Source: Kolteria novifilia
Lineage (GTDB): Bacteria; Planctomycetota; Planctomycetia; Kolteriales; Kolteriaceae
Direction of reading: 5' to 3'
Assembly: GCA_007748055.1 (NCBI GenBank)
Contig: CP036279.1
Coordinates: 3,348,001 to 3,412,000, forward strand
DNA: 64,000 bases
Shown: positions 39,264 through 48,106 of the stretch, in pieces
Position numbering within the stretch: position 1 is the stretch's first letter
Layout of the letters: every line of letters begins with the position of its first letter
Made by a program: the position numbers and the translations under genes
Notes under the pieces: model-generated
Databases searched by the model: none
What the model was told of the DNA's origin: nothing
What the model saw: only the letters and a program-made list of their open reading frames with translations

Positions 39264-41801
39264 TTACTCCACGAAGCGAAACTCGCTCGAGGAGAAGAGG
39301 GCCTGGCAGAAGGTGGTCCACCCTTCACGGCGGACCGCGTCGTCGGTCTTCTTGGGATGCTCCGGATCGGCCCACTCCGCAAGATAAGCTAGGCAGCGGC
39401 CTTCCTCGTCCTCGGTCGGCAGTCGGTTGAGGACCCGTTCATATGCTTCGCGGACTCGCGACCGCTCGTCGATCGCCCCATTCGCGAGCAGCGACTCGGC
39501 GAGCGACTCCGAGAGCGACGCGACCCACGGACTGTTGACCATGAAGAGAGCCTGGGTCACGACGGTGGTCGATCCCCGCTTGCCGGTGGAGACGTTCGGG
39601 TTGGCGACATCGAAGGTCTCGAGGGCCTCCGGCAAGCCGTTGCGGATGATCGGGAGGTAGACGCTCCGGCGGCGGTGCTTCGTAAAACTGGGGAGCTTCG
39701 CGTTGTTGTCAAGGGCGACTTCCTTGAAGCCGTCGATGGTCGAGCCGTTCATCGTCAGGTCGAGCTCGCCGCCTAGTGCCAACAAGGTGTCACGCACCGC
39801 TTCGGCATCGAGCCGGCGGCGGTTGGCCCGGCCGAAGAACCGATTGTCGGGATCGAGTTCGATGCAGTCTCCCGGGGCTTCGGTGCTCAGGGCGTAGGTA
39901 CGGCTGAGCATGATCTCTCGGATGAGGCTCTTGACCGACCAGCCCTCTTCCACGAAACGGGTCGCGAGGTAGTCGAGTAGTTCCGGGTGGCTGGGCCGTT
40001 CGCCGAGTTCGCCGAAATTGTCGACGGTGCGAACCAGTCCCGAGCCGAAGAGGTGATGCCAGATCCGATTGGCCATCACGCGGGCGGTCAGCGGATTCTC
40101 CTCGCTGGCGAGCCATTCGGCGAGTTCCCGGCGACCGCTCTGATGACTGGGGAGCACCGGCGTCGCGTTGCACGCGACTTCGACGAAGCCTCGCGGAACG
40201 ACCTCGCCTCGGCGTTTGTGATTGCCGCGAATGCAGAGGGCGATGTCCTCGATGTTGTCCTCGTCGCGAACCGCCATCGCGAGCGGCGGCATGGGCGTCT
40301 TGGTCTTGTTGACTTCAGCGAGAGAGGATTCGAGCTTCTTCAGTTGAGCGGTCGCCTCGGCGATCTTCTCATCGAGTGTGGGGGACTTTTTCTTCTTCGC
40401 GGCGGTCGTCGTTGGGGCGTTTTCGGTCGACTCTTGGTCCTTTCCGGACGCTTTTTGGTCCGTTTTCGTCTCGGAAGCGGCCTTTTTCGCCTGATCTTGG
40501 AGCTTTTTGAGCGATTTCTTGACCTTGCTGACCTTCTTGCTCAGATCCTTGATCTTCTTGACGTCGGCCTTGGCGAGTTCGTACTGTTGGTCGCCCTCGG
40601 GGCCGAGGGGCCGGAGCATCCAACCCGAGACGTATTGATTGTTCTGCTTGATGCCGTCGATCGTCCGGGTGCTGCGAAGGATCCCCGCCAGTGCGTAGTA
40701 GTCGTTCATCGCGATCGGGTCGAACTTGTGATCGTGGCAGCGGGCACAAGAGACCGTCAGCCCGAGGATCGACTTGCTGATGGTCTCGATCTGTTCGTCG
40801 ACCGCGTCCATCCGAAGCTTTTCTTTGTCGCGTTCGGCGGCGACCTTCGGTCCGAGGACCAGGTAGCCGGTCGCGATCACCTTTTCGTCGCGCTCCTCGG
40901 GCGTCTGGGCGTCGAGCAAGTCGCCGGCAATCTGCTCGAGGATGAACTGATCGTAGGGCTTGTCGTCGTTGAAGGCGTCGACCACATAGTCGCGGTAACG
41001 CCAGGCGTTGAAATAAGTTAGGTTCTGGTCGAGGCCCGTCGAATCGGCGTAGCGGGCGATGTCCAACCAGTGGCGGCCCCAGCGTTCTCCGAAGCGGGGC
41101 GAGGCCATCAAGCGGTCAATCGCCCGAGCGAACGCGTCGGGCTTGTCGTCCTCGAGAAACGCTCGGGTCTCCGTCGGCGTCGGGGGAAGGCCGGTCAGTG
41201 CGTAGCTGGCCCGACGCAGCAGGCCGCGACGATCGGTCTCTTGGGAAGGGGCGACGCCCTCGGCTTCGAGCTTCGCCAGGATATGGCGGTCGATGGTGCC
41301 GCGCGGCCAGGCCTTGTTCTTCGTGCTGGGCGGGGCGGTTCGCTGGGGATGTTGAAAGGCCCAGAACTTGCGGCCTTGCTCGACATCGATGCCCGAACGG
41401 GGACGTTTGTGGGCGAATTTTCCCTTGCGCGGGTCGAGGGCACCCTTGGCGATCCACTTCTCGAAGTCGGCGATGACTTGTTCGGGAAGTTTCTCGGTCG
41501 GGGGCATTTCGAACGATTCGTGACGAAGCGCGTCGAGCAGTAGGCTCTCTTTTGGCTTTCCGGGAACCACCGCGGGCCCTGAGTCGCCGCCAGTGAGCAT
41601 CGGTTCGGCCGCGTCGAGGAGCAACCCGCCCATCACGGTCTTGGAGTCGGCCGCGTGGCACGAGTAGCAGTGCTCGGCGAGAACCGGTCGGATCTTCTTC
41701 TCGAAGAACTCGACATCGGCGGGATTCATGTCGGCGGCGAGCGAGGGCAGGGCTCCGAAGAGCAAAAACAAGCTCGCGACGATGGGCAGGCCAGGCCTCA
41801 T
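39264..41801 (-). CDS. Planctomycete cytochrome + DUF1549 + DUF1553 protein
   Basis: 845 residues from ATG 41801 (ribosome site GGGAGAATC). Signal peptide ends near LPSLAAD. Heme motif CYSCH lies in FEKKIRPVLAEHCYSCHAAD, then MPPTEKLPEQVIADFEKWI. DUF1549: LPPTPTETRAFL, GERWGRHWLDIARYADS. A further motif CARCHDHKFDPI follows. A Lys/Ala-rich charged segment of about 100 residues (nt 40300-40560) forms a probable coiled coil between DUF1549 and DUF1553; the other copies lack a comparable one. DUF1553: NPLTARVMANRIWHHLFGSG. It lies 72 bp upstream of its DUF1501 partner. The reaction is unknown. Confidence 0.92.
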   Translation of the reverse strand: MRPGLPIVASLFLLFGALPSLAADMNPADVEFFEKKIRPVLAEHCYSCHAADSKTVMGGLLLDAAEPMLTGGDSGPAVVPGKPKESLLLDALRHESFEMPPTEKLPEQVIADFEKWIAKGALDPRKGKFAHKRPRSGIDVEQGRKFWAFQHPQRTAPPSTKNKAWPRGTIDRHILAKLEAEGVAPSQETDRRGLLRRASYALTGLPPTPTETRAFLEDDKPDAFARAIDRLMASPRFGERWGRHWLDIARYADSTGLDQNLTYFNAWRYRDYVVDAFNDDKPYDQFILEQIAGDLLDAQTPEERDEKVIATGYLVLGPKVAAERDKEKLRMDAVDEQIETISKSILGLTVSCARCHDHKFDPIAMNDYYALAGILRSTRTIDGIKQNNQYVSGWMLRPLGPEGDQQYELAKADVKKIKDLSKKVSKVKKSLKKLQDQAKKAASETKTDQKASGKDQESTENAPTTTAAKKKKSPTLDEKIAEATAQLKKLESSLAEVNKTKTPMPPLAMAVRDEDNIEDIALCIRGNHKRRGEVVPRGFVEVACNATPVLPSHQSGRRELAEWLASEENPLTARVMANRIWHHLFGSGLVRTVDNFGELGERPSHPELLDYLATRFVEEGWSVKSLIREIMLSRTYALSTEAPGDCIELDPDNRFFGRANRRRLDAEAVRDTLLALGGELDLTMNGSTIDGFKEVALDNNAKLPSFTKHRRRSVYLPIIRNGLPEALETFDVANPNVSTGKRGSTTVVTQALFMVNSPWVASLSESLAESLLANGAIDERSRVREAYERVLNRLPTEDEEGRCLAYLAEWADPEHPKKTDDAVRREGWTTFCQALFSSSEFRFVE

Positions 41802-42026
41802 GCGATTCTCCCGGTCTGTTTGGAAAGAGCAGGGTGGGACGGCTGTTGCCGCTAATACCCTCTAGAGTCCACGGCTGCGTCGCTTTGGACACACTATCCA
41901 GGGGATTCGACCGAAGTACAATCAATTTATAGGGTTGAGATTTCCGAACTTTCGTCCGCCCAGCCGGTGGGAGCGATTCGGCGTCCAAAAGCGAGTACGC
42001 AAGAACTACTCCTGGTAGGAGGTGGT

Positions 42027-42617
42027 ATGGAGCCCAACGACAAGCAGGAGACCGATCCCGCGGTCGATCGCCGCGAGAGCGAACGTGACTCGGCTCCCGA
42101 CCGTGCCGAGGAATACGTGCGTTTGCTCGGCCAGCACCAGCGCCGCATCGCGATGTACGTGATGAGCCTGGTCCCCAGTTGGGGCGATGCCGAGGATATC
42201 ATCCAAGAGACCAACATGGTCATCTGGCGGGAGTTTGACCGCTTCGAGCTTGGCACCAACTTTCCGGCGTGGGCGTGCAAGGTCGCGTTCCACCAGGTGC
42301 TTGCCTATCGTAAACGCAGGCAACGCGACCGGCTCCAACTGAGCACCGAGTTCATGGAGGTCGTCGCCGAGGAGGCCGAGTTGATGGCCGACGAACTCGA
42401 GGAGCGGCACCACGCGTTGGCCGGCTGCATCGACAAACTCCAGCCTCCGCATCGGCGGATCGTGCAACTCCGCTATTCTGATGGCTCGTCCATCGAAGCG
42501 ATCGCCGATCAAGTTGGACGAACCGTCGGGGCGCTCTATCGCGTACTCAGCAGAATCAGACGAACTCTCCACGAATGCGTTTCGCGAACGCTCTCCGCGG
42601 AGGCGAGGACCTCATGA
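42027..42617 (+). CDS. ECF sigma factor (planctomycete type)
   Basis: 196 residues from ATG 42027, which has an excellent TAGGAGGTGGT ribosome site. Region 2: DAEDIIQETNMVIWREFDRF and FPAWACKVAFHQVLAYRKR. Region 4: CIDKLQPPHRRIVQLRYSDG and SIEAIADQVGRTVGALYRVL. It belongs to the same ECF group as the sigma factor at 25.4-26.0 kb. It is transcribed divergently from the cytochrome/DUF1553 gene at 41801 and coupled to the FecR-like gene downstream, so the short intergenic gap at 41802-42026 probably holds both promoters. Confidence 0.93.
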   Translation: MEPNDKQETDPAVDRRESERDSAPDRAEEYVRLLGQHQRRIAMYVMSLVPSWGDAEDIIQETNMVIWREFDRFELGTNFPAWACKVAFHQVLAYRKRRQRDRLQLSTEFMEVVAEEAELMADELEERHHALAGCIDKLQPPHRRIVQLRYSDGSSIEAIADQVGRTVGALYRVLSRIRRTLHECVSRTLSAEARTS

Positions 42618-44146
42618 AGCCCGAAGAACTAGACGACCTGTATGAGCTGTTCGACGCGGTGATCGAAGACCGGCTCACCCCCGAACAGGCCGAGACCCTG
42701 GAACAACGCGTTCTCGGGGATCGCGCCGTTCGCCGGCTCTACGTCGAGTACATGCACCAGAATGCCTCCATGCTTTGGTGGATGGGCGCCAGTCCCGTCT
42801 TCGATGGTGCCAAGCCCGACGCGACCGCGACATTGCGCGCCGTGGCCAACGAGCCCTTCGGCGACGAGGACGAGGAGCGCGAAACGCCCCCGTTCCGGCA
42901 ACGGATGCTCAAACGCGGGGCCTCCTATGCCGCGATGCTCGCGTTCGGACTCCTGCTGGGAGTGGTGATGACGCTCAGTGGTCCCAGCGGCCAGAAGACG
43001 ACCGTTCCCGGCACGAGCACGGTGGCGGAGTTGGTGGTCGCCAACGGCTGCAAGTGGGACTCGGCGACCGTCTCGACCGTTGAAGGGGCTCGGCTGACGG
43101 CGGGGCGACTGCATCTCGCCGAGGGACTGGCCCGGGTCCGTTTCGACAGTGGCGCCGAGGTGGCGCTCGAAGCGCCGGCGGAACTCGAGATCATCTCCTC
43201 CATGGCGTGCGTGCTTCACTCCGGACGACTGCTGGCCAATGTGCCTCCGCAGGCCAAGGGATTCGTCGTCGATACGCCCAAGGCCAAGCTCATCGATCAC
43301 GGCACCGAGTTCGGCGTCAGCGTCGATGCCGACGGCGAGGCGGGTGTCCTCGTCTTTGACGGCATCGTCGATGTCGAGCATCGCGCCACCGGCGAGAAGA
43401 AACGCATGGTCACCGGCAAGGGTGTTCATGTCGACGCCGCGACCTTGACCGAGATCGAGCTCAAGGATGGCGAGGAGGTCGGTGAGACGGGGCGCGACCA
43501 CAAGGGGAAGACCGTCCGCAAGCAGGACGGCACTTATCAGGTCAGGATCACCAGCGCCCAAGGGAAGGGAAAGGACGCGTACGTTCAGTCGGGAGAGCGG
43601 ACCGACCACACCTCCGATATCCTGCTGCTCATCAAGAACGATGGGAACGACAAGCGCAAGAACGCCTACCTTCGCAAGGGGTATGTCGGGCTGGATCTGT
43701 CGTCGCTCGAGGGGCTCGATCTACGTGACGCTCGCTTGACACTGACCGCGCAGCCGAGTGGCTACGGATTCGCCGCGACGATGCCCGATTCGATCTTCTC
43801 GGTCTACGGACTCGTCGATGAATCGCTCGACGGTTGGAACGAGGACGCGCTGCGCTGGGACAACGCTCCCGGCAACGGTCCCGGCGGCGCCGGCGTCGAC
43901 CCCGAGAAGGTCGTCAAACTCGGAACGTTCGTCGTCCCACGCAACGTGCAACATGGCGCCTTCAGCATCGAGGGGCCCGAACTCGTCGAATTCCTCAACC
44001 GCGATACCAACGGCATCGGCACTTTCCTACTCGTCCGCGACACGACTGGCCCTTCCCAGTGCCTGGTTCACGGCTTCGCCAACAAGTACCACCCCACCGC
44101 GATGCCCCCCACGCTCACCGTCACGATCGCGGGGGAGGAGAAGTAG
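42614..44146 (+). CDS. FecR-like transmembrane protein with C-terminal DNRLRE-type domain
   Basis: 510 residues from ATG 42614, overlapping the sigma factor stop as ATGA. Residues 1-80 are anti-sigma-like (LYELFDAVIEDRLTPEQAE; RRLYVEYMHQNASMLWW). A transmembrane helix lies at about 110-128 (YAAMLAFGLLLGVVMTL). The FecR domain follows (about 165-275: GLARVRFDSGAEVALEAPAE, DTPKAKLIDHGTEFGVSVD). The C-terminal part (about 305-508) resembles the DNRLRE/CBM96-like module: AYVQSGERT, LLLIKNDG, NAYLRKGYVGLDLSSL, RLTLTAQPSGYG. It therefore couples a possible carbohydrate-binding module to sigma control. Its C-terminus differs from that of the first FecR-like protein. Confidence 0.83.
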   Translation: MKPEELDDLYELFDAVIEDRLTPEQAETLEQRVLGDRAVRRLYVEYMHQNASMLWWMGASPVFDGAKPDATATLRAVANEPFGDEDEERETPPFRQRMLKRGASYAAMLAFGLLLGVVMTLSGPSGQKTTVPGTSTVAELVVANGCKWDSATVSTVEGARLTAGRLHLAEGLARVRFDSGAEVALEAPAELEIISSMACVLHSGRLLANVPPQAKGFVVDTPKAKLIDHGTEFGVSVDADGEAGVLVFDGIVDVEHRATGEKKRMVTGKGVHVDAATLTEIELKDGEEVGETGRDHKGKTVRKQDGTYQVRITSAQGKGKDAYVQSGERTDHTSDILLLIKNDGNDKRKNAYLRKGYVGLDLSSLEGLDLRDARLTLTAQPSGYGFAATMPDSIFSVYGLVDESLDGWNEDALRWDNAPGNGPGGAGVDPEKVVKLGTFVVPRNVQHGAFSIEGPELVEFLNRDTNGIGTFLLVRDTTGPSQCLVHGFANKYHPTAMPPTLTVTIAGEEK

Positions 44147-44701
44147 GCACGTTGTCCTCACCTGTCCAAGGGGGCACAAAGTCCGATGAGTGGTGGGTCA
44201 AGACCGACCCTACTTGGCTCCCTGTGGGAGAGTGAGCCTCTTGTTCCCCTCTCCCTGTGGGAGAGGGGTTAGGGGTGAGGGGGGGCTTTCCCCACAAGTT
44301 GCCTTGTTTCACCAAGCAATGAATCCCCTCACCCGTCTCGCTTCGCTCGCCGACCTCTCCCCACGGGAGAGGTCAATGGTACCCCTCTCCCCGTGGGAGA
44401 GTGAGCCTCTTGTTCCCCTCTCCCTGTGGGAGAGTGAGCCTCTTGTTCCCCTCTCCCTGTGGGAGAGTGAGCCTCTTGTTCCCCCTCTCCCTGTGGGAGA
44501 GTGAGCCTCTTGTTCCCCTCTCCCTGTGGGAGAGGGGTTAGGGGTGAGGGGGTTCGCATTTGCGAATGCCCCCATCACTTTCCGAGGCGGAATCTCCCTC
44601 ACCGGTCTCGCTTTGCTCGCCGACCTCTCCCCAAGAAGAGGTAAGGAGAGGCTCCCAACGAGAGATCGATCCACCCTATCTGGCTCGACCCTTCCCGCGG
44701 T
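44147..44701. repeat. CCTCTCCC/GGGAGAGG tandem hairpin repeats
   Basis: The gap between two convergent genes is filled with repeats of about 33 bp containing the hairpin CCTCTCCCTGTGGGAGAG followed by TGAGCCTCTTGTTC. One copy lies near 44222-44254, and five near-identical units span about 44378-44545. Flanking variants carry GGGGTTAGGGGTGAGGGG. It is the widespread intergenic repeat that gives spurious Pro/Gly/Arg-rich translations. No gene is present; it may serve as a terminator for the convergent transcripts. Confidence 0.85.
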
Positions 44702-45136
44702 CTATTTCTTCACGCGTTCCCAGACGTGGACCCAACTGCCGGTGCCGGATTTGGTGCTGAACGTCTTGGGGCGGGGCTTTCCGAGAGCGGAGAAGGCGAC
44801 GCGCGTTTGATCGCCGTTGCTTTCGTAGATCCCCAAAAACGTCTTACCCTTGTCCCGACCACTGGAGTGAGTGATGTCGATCGACTTTGGTTTCGTGGTC
44901 GGATCGAGTTTCTGCGTCCCGGTAACGGTTCCCATGTCGGCAAGTGTGGCCGTGTAATGATTGCCCTTGATGACGAGCTTGCCACCTTTGAGCTGCTCTT
45001 CGTCCAGCGGCTTGCCGTCCATTTCGCCCCCAACCAGACGCCAGGTGCCTTGAAAAGCCTGTTCGTCCGACTCTTCCGCGAACGCTTGCGTACCGAGAGC
45101 CACCATCAACCCCAGCGCCACGAATAAAGACCGCAT
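44702..45136 (-). CDS. TIGR03067 domain secreted protein
   Basis: 144 residues from ATG 45136 (ribosome site CGGAGGTAC). Signal peptide MRSLFVALGLMVALGTQAFA. The mature part matches the planctomycete TIGR03067 domain: AFQGTWRLVGGEMDGKPL, GGKLVIKGNHYTAT, KLDPTTKPKSIDI and GKTFLGIYESNGDQTRVAFS. The fold is thought to be a small beta-barrel of lipocalin type; no function is established. It is convergent with the FecR-like gene across the repeat region. Confidence 0.85.
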   Translation of the reverse strand: MRSLFVALGLMVALGTQAFAEESDEQAFQGTWRLVGGEMDGKPLDEEQLKGGKLVIKGNHYTATLADMGTVTGTQKLDPTTKPKSIDITHSSGRDKGKTFLGIYESNGDQTRVAFSALGKPRPKTFSTKSGTGSWVHVWERVKK

Positions 45137-45389
45137 GATGTACCTCCGAGATGGACTCCGACGCTTGGCCGGAAGAAGCGACCAGATCACTGAACCCGAC
45201 GTGTGTGCTCAAGAGATGTCGAGTATAAGCGATGCTGGCGACGAAATCCGGCTTTGTATCGCGGGATGTTCCTCGTCGCGAATGAGTAGGGTGGGTCTTG
45301 ACCCACCATCTCTATTTCCTCAACGACAACAATCGTGATCCAGCGTGAGTGCTCGCGACGTTGGACATTGCAATCCCTTGCCTTCGATA

Positions 45390-46361
45390 TCAACCCGTCG
45401 CTGACGCCACGCATGCTTTCATCTTCTGAAGTCCGGTTTGGGCGACGTAGAGAGCGTCTTGTTTCCAGTAGTCGGGATTGAAGAGTTCGAGCGAGAGGAC
45501 GGGCGTGGCGCCGACCGCGAGGAAGCCCTGAAGGATCTCGTCCATCGGGGCGATGCCGTCCCCGGGATAGATGCGGTCCTTGTCCTTGATCGTGGCGCGG
45601 GGGGGGACGGCGGGGTAGTCGTTCATGTGGAAGACTTGGAGCGACTCGGGGCCGAGCAGTCGGAGACTGGCGAATTCCGAGCCCCCCTTGTACGTGTGGT
45701 AGACGTCACCCAGGAAACAGGCTTTGGGATGTCGGCTGCGGATCGCGACGTAGATCGCTTGCGAGAGGGTGCCGATCGTGGCGTTGCCGCCCCACATCTC
45801 GACTTGAGGCGTGACGCCGAGCGGCTCGCCTAGCTCGAGAAGTTGGTGATACCGCTCCGCCGCTCGGTCGAGGTCGACCGACTGACCACGCGGCACGCCG
45901 GCCGGCGGTGCGGCGATGCGGGTGCCTCCCAGCTCGGCGATCACTTCCATGTCGTGGGTCGCTTCGCGAAAGCCCGCCTCGCGCTGAGCCTCGTTGTCGA
46001 CGATCCAGTTGGCGAAGCCGATCGCGCTCTCGACCTTCAAGCCATGATCGTCGAGCCGCTTGCGAAGTTCCTTGAGCGAGCCGCCGTTGTTCGTGTACTC
46101 GGTGATGGTGCGCAGCCAGGGCTCGATCCCGTCGTAGCCGGCTTGCGCGGCGATGTCGATCTCCTTCTCGATGCCTAGCTTTTGGCCGCGGATGGTGCTG
46201 GTGTTGAGGCAGTAGGTGAAGGTCGGCTTTCGCGCGTCGCCAGGCTTCGACGCGTCGGCCGCGAAGGTCGATGGGGGGCTCGTGGCGAGCCCCGCGATCA
46301 GCGAGCCTCCGAGCAGGAGGGCATCACGGCGCGACAGGTTGGGGGCGACATCAGAGGGCAT
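45390..46361 (-). CDS. Sugar phosphate isomerase/epimerase-like TIM-barrel protein (Tat substrate)
   Basis: 323 residues with a twin-arginine-type signal (LSRRDALLLGGSLIAGLA). The rest is an AP-endonuclease-2/xylose-isomerase-like TIM barrel: TFTYCLNTSTIRGQ, IAAQAGYDGIEPWLRTI, LGGTRIAAPPAG, GVTPQVEMWGG, KACFLGDVYHTYKGGS, VFHMNDYPA and PVLSLELFNPDYW. Metal-binding Glu, Asp and His residues of the family occur in EMWGG, GDVYH, HMND and LELF. Such periplasmic isomerase-like proteins are frequent in planctomycetes and are inferred to act on sugars. It lies downstream of a sulfatase and a DUF1501/DUF1553 pair on the same strand. Confidence 0.87.
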   Translation of the reverse strand: MPSDVAPNLSRRDALLLGGSLIAGLATSPPSTFAADASKPGDARKPTFTYCLNTSTIRGQKLGIEKEIDIAAQAGYDGIEPWLRTITEYTNNGGSLKELRKRLDDHGLKVESAIGFANWIVDNEAQREAGFREATHDMEVIAELGGTRIAAPPAGVPRGQSVDLDRAAERYHQLLELGEPLGVTPQVEMWGGNATIGTLSQAIYVAIRSRHPKACFLGDVYHTYKGGSEFASLRLLGPESLQVFHMNDYPAVPPRATIKDKDRIYPGDGIAPMDEILQGFLAVGATPVLSLELFNPDYWKQDALYVAQTGLQKMKACVASATG

Positions 46362-46590
46362 CGACGGAAATCCTTCTGGATGGGAAACAGCTTGCGTGAA
46401 GAAGTAGGGGTCGCCGGCGGCGAGTCGATCAACTGGTCGCTCGCGTTCGGATTGGTCAACTCACTGGCCACAAGACTCGTGGGTGCTATGCCCACGCGCG
46501 CCGTGGGCATGTGGGAACAGCATGTGATTCGGCAAGCTCCCATACGAAAGCTGAACGGGACGTTGTGCCACGGACTTGCCCATCAGGTCA

Positions 46591-47985
46591 CTAGCGGTAT
46601 CGCTTGCCCTCGGGTTTCTTCGGTTCGATCTGCGGGCGGGCGTCGACGTGGCTGGCGTTGGCGACCGCGACCAGGCGTTTGAGTACCTCGGGGTGTTTCT
46701 TCGACAGATCGTTCTTTTCCGAAAGATCGTCGTCAAGATTATAGAGCTCCCAGGGCTTGTTGGGTTTATGCCGCAAGAGCTTCCACTTGCCGCGGCGCAC
46801 CGCTTGGCCGCCGCGATCCCACTCCCAGTAGAGGCATTCCCGCTCGGTCTGATCCTGGGGCTTGCCGAGCAGGGTGGGAACGATCGAGATGCCGTCGATG
46901 TCCTTGGGAAGATACTCGGTGGCATCGGCGAGTTGAGCGGCCGTGGGGAGAAAGTCGGGAAAGTAGATCGGCAGATGGCTCACCGAGCCGGGAGCGATCT
47001 TGCCGGGCCAGCTTGCGATGAAGGGAACCCGAATGCCCCCTTCGTTCATCGAACGCTTGAAGCCGGTCAGCGCGCCACTGGAGTCGAGGATGCCGTCGAA
47101 GCGGTGGGAGGCTCCGTTGTCCGAACAGAAGAAGACGATCGTTTTCTTGTCGATGCCGAGTTCCTTGAGCAGAGTGACCGTCTCGCCGAGTTGGCGGTCG
47201 GCCATGCTGATGAAGGCGGCGTGGACCTTGGCGGGGTTGGGCCACGGCTTGTCCTTGTAGAGTTGCCACGCCGGCTCATCCTCGGGGATGTGGTAGTCGG
47301 CGTGTGGCGGCGTCCACGGGGCGTAGCAGAAGAAGTGCTGGTCCTTGTTCGCGCGGATGAACTGTTTCATCTCGTCGAAGATGAGGTGGGCGGAGAACTG
47401 ACGCTCGGGCGACACCGTGGGGCCCTTCGGCTTGACGTCGTTGAGGTCGGCGTTGTTGGGTAGCGGGAAGTGCTTGCCATTCTTGATGAGGTAGCTCGGG
47501 AAGAAGTTGTGGGCGTGGATCTGGTGGTAGTAGCCGAAGAACTCGTCGAAGCCCTGTTTCTCGGCGGCGCCCTCGGTGTCGATCTCGCCGAGTCCCCACT
47601 TGCCGAAGCCGCCGGTGACGTAGCCGGCTCGTTTGAGGACTTCCGCGACGGTGATGTCGTCGTCGCGTAGGGGAATACCGCCGGAATTGCCACGCACCGA
47701 GGTATGGCCCATGTGGTAGCCGGTCATCAGGGTCGAGCGGGCCGGGGCGCAGACGGTGCATCCGGAGTAGGCGTCGGTGAAGCGCATTCCGTGGGCGGCG
47801 AGGGCATCGATGTTCGGCGTCTTGATCTCCTTGGAGCCATAGCAGCCGGCGTCGGCCCACCCCATGTCGTCATCCATGATGAAGATGATGTTCGGGCGTT
47901 CGTCGGCCGAGACGGAACGCAGCATTCCGAACAATCCCATGACGAGGCAGGCGAGCAAGATGCTAGTGCGGCGTCGCGAAGTCAT
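46591..47985 (-). CDS. Secreted sulfatase
   Basis: 464 residues from ATG 47985 (AAGGGAATC ribosome site). Signal peptide about 1-27. Sulfatase features: PNIIFIMDDDMGWADAGCYG metal site, and C-A-P-A-R (Cys79 to Arg83), with Ala replacing Ser; the Cys is the formylglycine precursor. Then STLMTGYHMGHTSVRG, GGFGKWGLGEIDTEG and IVFFCSDNGASHRFDG. The C-terminal REGKWKLLRHK-like segment is present as RRGKWKLLRHKPN. The length is typical of the subfamily. It shares a strand with the isomerase-like gene downstream and the DUF1501 gene upstream, forming a set probably concerned with sulfated polysaccharides. Confidence 0.92.
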   Translation of the reverse strand: MTSRRRTSILLACLVMGLFGMLRSVSADERPNIIFIMDDDMGWADAGCYGSKEIKTPNIDALAAHGMRFTDAYSGCTVCAPARSTLMTGYHMGHTSVRGNSGGIPLRDDDITVAEVLKRAGYVTGGFGKWGLGEIDTEGAAEKQGFDEFFGYYHQIHAHNFFPSYLIKNGKHFPLPNNADLNDVKPKGPTVSPERQFSAHLIFDEMKQFIRANKDQHFFCYAPWTPPHADYHIPEDEPAWQLYKDKPWPNPAKVHAAFISMADRQLGETVTLLKELGIDKKTIVFFCSDNGASHRFDGILDSSGALTGFKRSMNEGGIRVPFIASWPGKIAPGSVSHLPIYFPDFLPTAAQLADATEYLPKDIDGISIVPTLLGKPQDQTERECLYWEWDRGGQAVRRGKWKLLRHKPNKPWELYNLDDDLSEKNDLSKKHPEVLKRLVAVANASHVDARPQIEPKKPEGKRYR

Positions 47986-48106
47986 GATTCCCTTTCGAAG
48001 AGGTCCGATCGTTGTCGCCACGATGGTTGCACAAACGATCGTGCGAGGCCACAAGAAAGGGCTCAAGGCCAGTGGCAACGTCGAGGGAAGGGGTTGCGCA
48101 GGTGGC

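Noticed and set aside
44222-44545. CRISPR-like regular repeats
   Set aside because: Units are contiguous with no unique spacers and no cas genes; they are the known CCTCTCCC-type intergenic repeats.
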